Positions 1-12,100 of a DNA stretch of 64,000 nt are shown here, piece by piece. A program made the translations under genes and the position numbers. Numbering within the stretch: position 1 is the first letter of the stretch; the number at the start of each line of letters is the position of its first letter. The notes below the pieces were generated by a model that did no database searches, was not told where the DNA came from, and worked only from the letters and a program-made list of their open reading frames with translations. Origin of the DNA: Nematostella vectensis (taxonomy: Eukaryota; Cnidaria; Anthozoa; Actiniaria; Edwardsiidae); contig NC_064045.1 in NCBI RefSeq assembly GCF_932526225.1, positions 14,194,442 to 14,258,441 on the forward strand. The letters run 5' to 3'.

Positions 1-166
1 CGCGGGTCGGAGGTACTCTGTGTTCCCTTAGTGCAAGGCATCTCGCAAGCGATCCCCGCCCAGCCAGCCTGGCAGTGCCCGCAGTACGGAGTGTCAGCGG
101 GAATACAGGTCCCTCGGTTGTTACAATCGGGTTCTCCCGGACAATTTGTCTTTTCACAGCCGATTC
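1..166 (-). CDS. Exon 50 (partial): EGF-like repeats, continuing beyond the window
   Basis: The peptide GIGCEKTNCPGEPDCNNRGT leads to CIPADTPYCGHCQAGWAGIA and CEMPCTKGTQSTSDPR. The frame is open at base 1. The acceptor TTTCCAG joins exon 49 in phase 1. The rest of the super-repeat lies outside. Confidence 0.93.
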
Positions 167-3100
167 CTGGAAACAAATGTGTGAAAGTAACACGCTTAGT
201 CGAACAGAATGCAAAGATGATTATCGCATATAAACCTAATTGACTGCCAACCATTCGAGTGCGGCCCACCCATCCAACCCTAAAAGGAACATTGACTTGA
301 TCTACGGCATGCACACAACCCACAAGCCTGGCTTGGGCTTGGCCCAGAGCCCAGAGCCCTACCATCTCATGAATAACAAAACCCAGGGAAGTATATTTCC
401 TTGTGCTGTAACTCATATCGTGTTAAACTGTGAACCCTTCGAGTGCGACCCAGGGAAAAATATTGTAATATGATGTAACATGTATCGTGCTTAAGCAAAT
501 GCATTATTATGTTTTGTTTTGTTAGTGTTCTCTCCCACCATCCTTTATCGTCCTTAAACAAATGCATTTATTATTATTGTTGTTGTTCTGTGTTCTAACC
601 ACTCCATCCTTTATCGTGATAAAACAAATAAATTATTATGTTTTGTTTTGTTCTGTGTTCTCTCCACTCCATACTTTATTGTGATTAAACAAATAAATTA
701 TTATGTTTTGCTGCTGTTCTGTGTTCTTACCACTCCATCCTTTGTCGCAAATACAGGTCCCTGTCGCTGACAGACATTGTCCGTGTCCGGAACAGTCCCT
801 CTTGTATCCCGGACAGCCTTTGTTCTCACAGTGCTTCCCGCGCCAGCCATCAAACCCACAGTCACACTCCTTATCTACGCATGCGCTGCTGTGGTTGGAG
901 CAGAGTGTACCGCAACCGGCGCCATTATAGCACGGCTCGCAGACGCATATGTGGTCAGCAGTTGGCGTGCCATGCGTACAAGGAAGTTCGCAGGCAGTAC
1001 CCATCCAGCCTTCGGTACAGTTACACCTTGGAGGCAAAGGTTGCAAATCAGGGGTGACAATAATAATAGGGGTATAATTACAATGGGACCCTGTTTACGC
1101 CGCTCTTGTCAAGGGTGTGCCATTGATGCTAAAAAAGTACATTGGCAATAGGCGACAGGCACTCACATATCACGTGACCTATTTGGGTGACAAACTCGTG
1201 CTCCGGCTTTTGGAGGCAAAATAACAACAACAAAAAACAACTTATTCAGCGCTTACGAATCAGCCAAAAAGTTTATATTGTATCAAACAAGCTAAGGTTA
1301 ATCTACGCTATCAGCTCTATACACCTACCCCGAGGAGGCGCTATCCGCTCTATGCACCCTCCTCGGGGAATCGCTATCAGCTTTATAAAACCACCTCGGG
1401 GAGTCGCTATCAGCTCTATACACCTACCTCGGGGAGTCGCTATCAGCTCTATACACCTACCTCGGAGAGTCGCCATCAGCTTTTAACACCTACCTCGGGA
1501 AATCGCTATTAGCTTTATAAAACCACCTCGGGGAGTCGCTACCAGCTCTATACACCTACCTTTGAGATTCGCTATCAGCTTTATACACCTACCTCGGGGA
1601 ATCGCTATCAGCTTTATAAAACCACCTCGGGGAGTCGCTATCAGCTTTATAAAACCACCTCGGGGAGTCGCTATCAGCTCTATACACCTACCTCGGGGAG
1701 TCGCTGTCAGCTTCATACACCTACCTCGGGGAGTCGCTGTCAGCTCTATACACCTACCTCGGGGAGTCGCTGTCAGCTTTATACACCTACCTCGGGGAGT
1801 CGCTATCAGCTTTATAAAACCACCTCGGGGAATCGCTATCAACTCTATACACCTACCTCGGGGAGTCGCTATCAGCTCTATACACCTACCTCGGGGAGTC
1901 GCTATCAGCTCTATACACCTACCTCGGGGAATCGCTATCAGCTCTATATACCTGCCTCGGGGAGTCGCTATCAGCTCTATACACCTACTTCGGGGAGTCG
2001 CTATCAGCTCTATACACCTACTTCGGGGAGTCGCTATCAGCTCTATACACCTACCTCGGGGAGTCGCTATCATCTCTATACACCTACCTCGGGGAGTCGC
2101 TATCAGCTCTATACACCTACCTCGGGGAGTCGCTATCAGCTCTATACACCTACCTCGGGGAGTCGCTATCAGCTTTATACACCTACCTCGGGGAGTCGCT
2201 ATCAGCTCTATACACCTACCTCGGGGAGTCGCTATCAGCTCTATACACCTACCTCGGGGAGTCGCTATCAGCTCTATACACCTACCTCGGAGAGTCTCTA
2301 TCAGCTCTATACACCTACCTCGGGGAATCGCTATCAGCTCTATACACCTACCTCGGGGAGTCGCTATCAGCTCTATAAACCTACCTCGGGGAGTCGCTAT
2401 CAGCTTTTAACACCTACCTCGGGGAGTCGCTATCAGCTCTAACACCTACCTCGGGGAGTCGCTATCAGCTCTATACACCTACCTCGGGGAGTCGCTATCA
2501 GCTTTATAAAACCACCTCGGGGAGTCGCTATCAGCTTTATACACCTACCTCGGAGAGTCGCTATCGGCTTTTGGATGGAGACAGTCCCCGCGACCATTAC
2601 AGTCAGGTGTCCCGGGGCAGTCTGGGATATCGCAGGCCTTTCCGGTCCATCCGGGACTACACTGACACTCGAGTGTCGCCAGGTTACACGAGCCATGGCC
2701 TGCGGAGAAAAGTCAATTCGCTATTGTTACCTAAATTTGGTGATTAATATAATTGAGAAGTTTTTGTTATTGTACGATGGACTGAGTTTTAACCTGATTC
2801 AAGCTGATTAATTTCGCTACTCAAATGAAAAACCATTTACATAGCATACGAAACCCCGCGCTTTACAGGTAGGTCACTTCTCGGCTGATTCTGATATAAA
2901 CAGCCCTTATAGCCCAGGTCCCTGTGTCATATACATACTTCTTACCTGAACAATCCACAGGCCACCCAGGGCAACTAGGTATAGCGCACACGGGTCCCTT
3001 ATAGCCCAGGTCCCTGTGTCACATACATACTTCTTACCTGAACAATCCACAGGCCACCCAGGGCAACTAGGTATAGCGCACACGGGTCCCTTATAGCCCA

Positions 3101-6100
3101 GGTCCTTATCACATACACATTTCCCGTCCTCGCACTTCCCATGACCGGAGCACTCTTCATTACAACCGCTGCCTGAGTAACACGCATCGCAGACGCAATC
3201 AGAAGCGTTCCCATAGTTATACCCGTTGAGGCAAGGGATCTCGCACTTCTCTCCTCCCCACTTAGGAAAGCATTGGCAGCGTCGAGGGTTTGTGTTACTA
3301 CATTCGCCTTGACCGGAGCAGGGAGGGGACCCTGGGCAGTCAAGTTTGTCACACGCGTCCCCAGCCCATCCCGGGTAGCACTCGCATTTTTGGAGCTTCA
3401 GATTACAGAAACCGTTTCCGTTGCAGTTGCCTGAAAATAAAATTAGACGACTTCAATGAGATAATTGCTTTGTATGAAGAAGTTATATGAAATGAACTTG
3501 TCGTAATAGTAAGTGTGTTGGTAGCCCAATGTAACTCCCCATGTAACCCCCATCGAATCTCCCTTGTAACTTGAATCCCCGGGAAATTAAGCCTCATGTA
3601 ATTCGGACCCCACCCCCCCTTTAACTCGAGTCTGATAACTCGAACACCACAACCTCCAACCCCCCCCCCCCCCCTCTCTCTAAACTTGTTACCTTATGAA
3701 ACTTACCATCGCGTCCGGGACATCCGGGTAACTCACAATTGACCCCGACATAAGCATCACCCGCGGCCTCATTACACTTGCACTTCCCTTCCACGCACTC
3801 GCCATGACCCGAACACTCGCTCTGGCACCCGCTACCCGTATAACATGGGTCGCACACGCAGCTGCCGGCCACCTCGCGCCCGTGCACGCATGGATCGTTA
3901 CACGCCGGGCCCATCCAGCCTTTCACGCAGTCCGTGCACGCAGGAGTGTCGCGGTTTGTGGTGTTGCAAAAGCCGCGGTCGAAGCAGTTTGGCGTGCCTG
4001 GGCAGTCAGTTATGTGACAACCTATGCCGGACCAGCCTGAGAGAGAGAAATGAATATGTTTGTGGTGTGGCTCAAACAGATAACAAACATAGCGCTCAAG
4101 TTTGTTTGTTGCATATGCATTATTAGCCGAACAGATAAGTTAATAGAAAGGTAGTCCACAAGTTCGTCCATCCACTTACCAGGGTCGCATATGCACTTGT
4201 GATTGGCGCTGTCACACGTGCCGTGTCCGCTGCAGTCCTTCCCATCAACCCCTGCGCATCCTGGCACTTCACACAGGGAGCCCCTCCATCCCGCTAGAGT
4301 ATCGCAGGCGCATGCGCCGTTCACGCACTGACCATGTCCAGAGCATTCAACATTACAACCTCGTCCTGTGAAGCATGCGTCGCATTGGCAGTTACCGCTG
4401 TCCATGGGAACTTGGGTACCGTGGACGCAGAGGTCTTCGCATGCCTGTCCCATCCACCCTTGCGAGCAGTTTGTGCACCGTGGCGGGTCGAAGCTTGTAT
4501 TGCAGTGACCTTGGGAAATGATAGGGTACAATGAGAACCATAGTTAGCTAGAGAAGGGGTATACATATAAATCATTTATAACTACAACGGCGACGGCTAA
4601 CACGGTGCTTAATTACCAGTTTTAATAAGATTATCTATATTTTATGATCTGAGATCGACAAAAAGCAGGGATCCTATTTCGACTACAGCAGAAAGAAGTT
4701 GGAAAAATTCGTATCTCAAAAAATAGCCACTTCGATTGGCTGTACAGTAAAACATGGTTTTACGTATTGGATTAATCACGCATTAGATATTTTCGCAAAA
4801 ACACAACAAAGAAATGAATGTACAATGCTGTTATAATAACGCCCAAATAGGATAGGAACGTGTTGAGGACAGATGAAAATTTAGAAAAGACGAGAGAACG
4901 CTTGGTTAGAGCGAGATAGCGCCGCTACGAGATGGGGGAATAAGGCTAGGTTCATCGCAGAGGGAATTGACAGATGAGAGCATGGTCAATGTGGATTCTG
5001 AGGTAAAATTATTGTTTTATTTCGTGATGCTTCGACAGGCGAAATGGACCCAGCAATATTAACCTTACCTCGACCAGCGCAGTCCGGGTTTCCTGGACAA
5101 TCCGGAATCTCGCATCCGTCGCCCGTCCAGCCATTCTCGCACACACAAACATGAGTTGCGCTGTTACACTCGCCGTGCCCGGAACAGTCCGTCCGGTGTC
5201 CGGGGCACCCGGGATTGTCACAGTAGGTGCCTCTCCAGCCACGGAAACACTTGCAGATTCCAACGGATACCTTACCATGGCCAGAGCACTCGCTATCGCA
5301 GCCTACGCCAACCCATCCTGTCAAAAAAACACCGAATTACCCATCAACATCTTATCAAAAACAGAGAAGCAAAGACCTGTTTGGTCTTTAGACCAAAAAA
5401 AATATCAATTCCTTCAACAAAGACAACAAGGATTTCATGAATGATGAGTTTCCTTCGAGATCGTGAAGTTGACTGATGAGTTTCGGATGAAATAACGAAA
5501 ATATTTATAAAATAGTTAAATAGCAAAAGAAAAAAAACATTCACCCAATGATGGCATGTAATAAACCTTATTGGGAATTTTAAAAACTTGTTTGATATGG
5601 CAATAAAATATAAGCAGCTCATTCGCGAAATGATGCTATGGGAACAGATAATACCTCTTACCTGGTTCACAAATGCAGTTGCCGCTGTCCATGGGAACTT
5701 GTTGCCCGTGGACGCAAGGATCGCCGCACGCCGGACCCATCCATCCGGAGGAACAGTTAGTACAGGTAGGAGTCCCGGATGTGGTATTGCAGTAACCGCG
5801 CGAATAACAGTCCGGTGATCCGGGACAATCGGCTTTCTCACATCCTGAGCCTGTCCAACCTTCATAACACGTACACAAATGGGTGGCGCCATTGCAACTT
5901 CCGTGTCCCGTACAGTCTGACCCTTCACCCGGGCAACCGGGGTTATCGCATACTGTTCCCCGCCATCCAACATCACAGATGCATTTTCCCTGGTGTACAC
6001 TTCCGTGTAATGAGCACTCGGCGTCGCATCCAATTCCCGTATATCCTGGTAGACATGTGCAGATTCCACTATTCATCGGGGTTTGTTGACCGTGCGTACA

Positions 6101-9100
6101 TGGATCGCTACAGGCTGGACCCATCCATCCTGGAATGCAATTCTGACAGGAAGGTGGGTCGGTAGAGGCATTGCAAAATCCCCGGTTGAAACAGTCCGGA
6201 GCCCCGGGGCAGTCCGGGATGTGGCAACCGATTCCCGTCCAGCCTTCAAAACAGGTGCATTGATGCGTAGCCCCATTACAATCACCATGTCCACTGCAGT
6301 CGCCCCCTATACCGGGGCAGCCGGGTATCTGGCAGACCTCTCCCCGCCATCCGGTTAGTGGGTCACACTGACATGATCCTCCATTACATGTGCCACGCCC
6401 CATACAGAGAGAGTCGCACCCCCTTCCCGCCCAGCATGGGTCACACGCACATATTCCACTGTCCATGGGCGTTTGCTTGCCATGTACGCATGGCTCGTTG
6501 CAAGATGGCCCCATCCATCCTATGATACAGTTACGACACACAGCCGATCCGTTCGCGGCAACGCAATTCCCTCGGCCATGGCAGTCCGGCTGGCCAGGAC
6601 AATCCAGCTGGCTACAATCAAGACCTCTCCATCCGGGATCACAGTAACAGGTTCGCAGGGCACTGTTGCACACACCGTGTCCAGAACAGTCATTCGGGCA
6701 TTCAGGTTCCTCACAAAACACCCCTTTCCATGTGGGATGACATCGACACTTGCTATTTACGCATGCACCGTTGCCTGAACACTCAGAATGACAATAAGTC
6801 CCAACGAAGCATGTATTGCACTGGCATCGCTTACCAATACACGTGCCATTTCCTGAACACTCATATTGGCACTTGTTACCATGGAAACAGTGATCACACA
6901 CACATTGGCCCGTCACGCTACATCTGCCGTGACCGCTACAGTGCGTGACAGGGTCACACACGTATTCACAATGGTAGCCTGTCCATCCCTTGTCGCAGCT
7001 ACAGCCTCCTGTATCACTACAGTCTCCGTGACCCGAACACGTGACTGCACGGCTGCATGCGTACGCACAGTTTACACCGTAGTACCCATTGACACATGTA
7101 CAGGAACGCGTAACCGCTGACCAACTCCCGTGGCTGTTGCATTCGTTGCCTTGGCTACAGATCTGTCCATTTCCACCCCTTTGTGCGCACGTGGAGCCAT
7201 CACACCCGGGACTTCCGCCACTCACGCTGCTATGGCGTAAAATGTCTCGCCTGATTGGCTGCGGAGAAAATTGTCTAATGAACCCACCACTTCCCCCTCC
7301 CCCATAGTATCTCGTACCGCAGCTGGTGTGACCACAAGTAGAGCACCAAAAGTTCCCGTTCCCTCCCTGACTAGTCACGTGACCGTGTCCCTCGAATGCA
7401 CTCGTCGCCAGGTATATAGTTCCACCACTACCTCCACCGCCCGACGTACTGTGCAAGGCGCTAGTGACAACGGAGCCGTCCAGTTCCAGCAAGTGGTCTG
7501 ACGTCACGAACACAACACCGCCGCCAGGGCTATCAGCACCGCTACCGGAGGAATCCGCTGTACAGGCTGCCTCATACTGCGGGCCACCTATGGGATCCCC
7601 AATAGGTTAAAAGAGGGTGACAAAATGAGAATGGTGGATGAGTGTTTGGTCACACGGATGAACACGTCTGTTGGGGAGAGGGGGTCATTAACAATACACG
7701 GATACAATCGTTTGGGGGAGGGGGATCATTAACAAAACACGGATGAACCCGTGTGTCGGGGTAGACGGGAGTCATTAACAATACAAGGATACACTTGTGT
7801 GGGGAAGGGGGGTGATTAACAATACACGGATGAACTCTGTGGGGGAGGGGGGGGGGAATTAACAATACACGGATGAAACCGTGTGAGGGAGGGAGGGGCT
7901 TGGTTAGGGTTAGGGCTAGGATTAGGGTTAGTTCGTTTCGTCTAGGAATTTATAGCATTTTTATCTAATTGACGTATGGGATAAGGATACAATTATGGAA
8001 AAGCCTTGATTATGTAATGCAGTTACGAATGTGAGAAGCAAAACAAATACTCTTGATTTAAGGACAGAACCCTTCGGATAATACACTGCAAATTACCAGA
8101 CGTAGAGCTCATTACGTCAACTCTACCAACAACGTTTTATAAAAGAACGCAAAAACATAAAAAAAACAATAAATTCCCTGAACATATCTTATTAATAACT
8201 GTGTGTCAACAATCACAAAGACAAATAAGTGGAGGCTTTATTTTAGTGGAAGTTTTATGAGAGCGACATTATCGATGCAAACTTGATGTGAATGATAATA
8301 CTAATGATCGAAACACATCTGATCGAAACACAGCAAAAATTAGAAAAAGGCTAAGTTTAATGGTTTTCTTCCTAATTATACAGAATAAAAATTATACAGA
8401 AAAAGAAACAGGGGGTTCTAATTGATTAACCAGAATCCAAACAACTTGAAAAAAAGAAAAAAAAAGAAACCAGACACTTTTTTCTGGATTCATCGAGGAA
8501 TTTCTTTGATATTGCCTAAAGGAACTGCGATACAACTGTCTTTGCGCTAAGCTTTTTGTCTTGAATCGTTTTGATTCTTTGATCAATATGATTTAATTTC
8601 GAAAACTGTAAGAAATATTTTCGCAACGATCTTTGTCTTGCATTCAGCGCTAAACCCTTTGCTTTTCTAATATCAGAGAAAGAAATATTGACGTGCAAGT
8701 CGAATACTGAAGTCGTATAATGACGTTATGAGAACAGATGCAAGCTTTAAAGACGAATGCTTCTAGGGGGTATGAAGACATTATACGATGGTTTCGGGAG
8801 AAAATGGTCGACGTGTAATTCTTTGTGTGAATAATAGGGCATGTCAATTCCGAGAAAAAAGTAACAGTTCTATAGAAAAGATAACCTTATCGGTGTGCTC
8901 AAGCCATAACTGCGATATTCAATATTCTGGGAACTACCATCAATAATTTCCTCAGCTAAACCGCTTTGTACCTTCCGCAATAAACAATCAAAAATGTGAA
9001 ATTTTTTTTAGACCGGCCTTAAAGCAGGTCAATAACTGATAACTGATTTATCTATTCTGAATTACACAACTTGAATTGCTGCTGGTATGTCGGACTAGCG

Positions 9101-12100
9101 CGCAAATGTTTACTGGGCCTGTAACGAGGGCAGAAAATATAATTCGCGTGCATAGGCCGTTTTGCAGAATCTAAAAGGGACAGCGAGCGTCTGGCACTTC
9201 GGTATCGAAGCATCTGTTGACAGCCGTCTCGCAGCAAATAACTTTACTTAAAATTCTGCTTGCCGCACTTTTAATCATTGTGCTTATCGTCAAAATTAAA
9301 GAATGTAAGAAGGCTGTAGACAGCGCCTCTTTTTCACGCTCGAATTACACAATGACCACGTTATCTGGGAAACGGTCCACAACATTGCAAAATTGTTGCC
9401 TTACCATCCACGCGACAACTAACGCATCCTGTGACATGCCCGTCACCACCTTTCCCTCCGTGACCAGCTCCAGCCAAGTTATAACAACCAGACCCGTACC
9501 CCTGCCCACTAAGGCGGGACCTGCCACGCCCTTCAGCTTCCAGAATAGCGTCCACCTCGACATTCACAAAGCTTGCCAGCACATTTACCACATCCGCGGT
9601 GACTTTGCCAGTCGAGTCCAAGTCGAAATGCTCTACATTTAGTGCCACTGACTGTCTGGAAATATTCTGGGAGCTGCTTAAGACCTCTAAAGTCCCTCCC
9701 CTCATGACCCGCACACGCTGGAACCAAAAGTGACCAGCAGAGTTAGACGACGCCTGGCCATTTATGTATACTTGCGCGTGTACACCCTTGAAGACCCGTA
9801 GCTCCTCGATGCCCGAGAGCTTGCCGTGGATTTTCAAAGTCGGATCTCGTGACCCTGCAAGAGTAGTGAGGAGCGGAAGATAGAGTGTTCCTCCGTTGGC
9901 AATGTCGAAGTTGACTGGTGCGTGGACGCGCAAGTGTCCAGTAGCTAGGTAGACTTCAGTACTAGGATTGCTGTAGACGACACCTGAGAGATCTCCTGTA
10001 GCTTTGCCGATGAATAGCTTAGCCGTCACTGAAGGAAGCTGAAAAATAGTGAATAATTCATCTCAGTAGTAAGGATTGAATCAGAGAGAGTGATCGAGAG
10101 AACGCCCTTACCGGTTTTACTGCGAGAACAGCATTCCTCACAAGGCGAGCCGTGTCAAAGTAAAACTCTGTCTGCCCGGCATTATATAGCGTCAAGACGA
10201 ACTCTGCGCCTCTGTTGGCATTATCCACCTGTAGATATCGGTAGGTATTTCCCGCGGTGGTGATATCAAGGTATACTGTGCCTGGACTGCCGTGCTTGTT
10301 GACCATGCTGTTTCCACCGATTGCGGTCAAGCTGCCGCGGAATGTGAAAATCTCGTTGATGTGCACAGCGACACGGCCCCCTGACCCTCCCCCACCGGTA
10401 TTACTTGGACCTTGGAGACAAGAATGTTATCAATGTAACTTGATTCAAAGAAGATACAGAGCTAGTAAGCTTGGTTTAAACGATATTACGTCACGCATCG
10501 TTTTGAGCAGAGAGTAAATCTTCCTAATAAAGGCATCCTTACCTTATGTGCTAAGATTGTGTAAGATCTTAGTTTGTGTAAGATTGTATCTACGACAAGC
10601 CTGAAAACTGCGCAAAGATAAATTCACGACTATTTGCATCATGCGTAAATGTTGCCCAAGAAAACTTCCTCCGTCTGGGGAATAATATTTCTGGAATCAC
10701 AGGATAAGCTTTCCTTACCCTTGCTCCATCAGTACAGATTTGAAACACTAGAGACAAAGCTAGTCGGCAAGATATTTGTCAGACTAAAATTGTATTTACG
10801 CGGTCAGCACATTGCAGAAATCGTTCTCACCTCCTGAAGCTTCAATAAGGCCATAACCTTTGAGATAGAGTGTTTCTATGACAACCGCACCTCCACTTCC
10901 GCCGCCATACGAACTTCCGGAACTCCCTCCACTTCCCACACCATTACACCTGATAATACCATCCACGATCACGTGACTTCCGGTTTTTATCTTTAGCCAC
11001 GCCCCTCCGGCACCATAGCCTCCTCCACTTCCGGGTAGTAGGGGCTGGTAGAGGGAGCCGTATTGAATATTGACAGGGACGTTGCCCCCCGGGGACGCGT
11101 GGGACCCTCCTACTGATTGCGAGCCCGCTCCAGGGCCACGAGCAGCGGGATAACCGCCAGACGAACCGTCAATCAAACCTCCACTCTGAATGATTATGTC
11201 ATCACTATCGATTGTCACGTGGTTTGAAAGAATCTGTATAGTGCCACCTATGAACAGAAAGTATCTCTTTTTTACCCATTTGGAGATCTGTTTTAAAGGG
11301 AATGTATTGCTTAGTGTGAACATAGTAGCAAAAGTCCAAAACGCTGGTAAATTTTGTTTCTGCGCATTGTTCTTAGAAACGTATTTGCTCAAATAACCGC
11401 CTGGTTCGCTAATGTAATGTCTCATGTCCCAGGCGAGGCGGCCAAGGCAATAATTTCAAAATTAGTTTCATCTCTAGGTAAAAAAAAGGTTTCTTAACAA
11501 CGTGGAAGAAGTAAAAATTCTTCTAGAGTCATAACATAACATGCTTACAATGATCTAATGTTGAGGCGGGGTGTAGTTTTCCTCACCCTTTTAACCTTCC
11601 ATGTTTAGGCAAGACCCTTGTTTGGGGGAGTCGCTTATTAGGGGTGGGGGAAGATTATTTGGAGGAGGTGCTCGAGGCATTACGAAACTCAGCATAAAAA
11701 AGACCAGCATAAGCGAACCTTACCTTTTTTTACAGTCACTCGAGCTATCTGCAGCACGGCCTTGATAGGGGTCATAGTGACCGTGACAAACGCGGCATTA
11801 TTGACATCCATGAGAGGGACAATAATTAGGCCAGGAGTGAAGGGGTAGAAAGGGTTATCTTCAAGCCATTTGGACTCAGTAGCGAGCATGGCGGTGTGAG
11901 CCGTACCGGAGAACTCTATGGAACCGCCTCTCTCGACCACCAACCGCTCAACACCAGTCATACGACCTGAAGCGAGACGGGATTGAATTGCATGAACACG
12001 GCTAGGAAAGACACCCCTACCACTGGCCTTGTGAAACTTGACCAGCTGGCCGATTTTTTGAATCCCCGTTACATAAGTTTTCTCGGCAGGTCTGTTAGAG

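Noticed and set aside
1483-2410. Frames of IATPRGRCIEL and HLPRGVAISS repeats
   Set aside because: By-products of the 33-bp array (11 codons per unit) in the intron between exons 48 and 49.
8392-8847. Small minus-strand frames in the 7588-9404 intron
   Set aside because: Lys- and Ser-rich translations of AT-rich sequence without splice sites or similarity to the modules.
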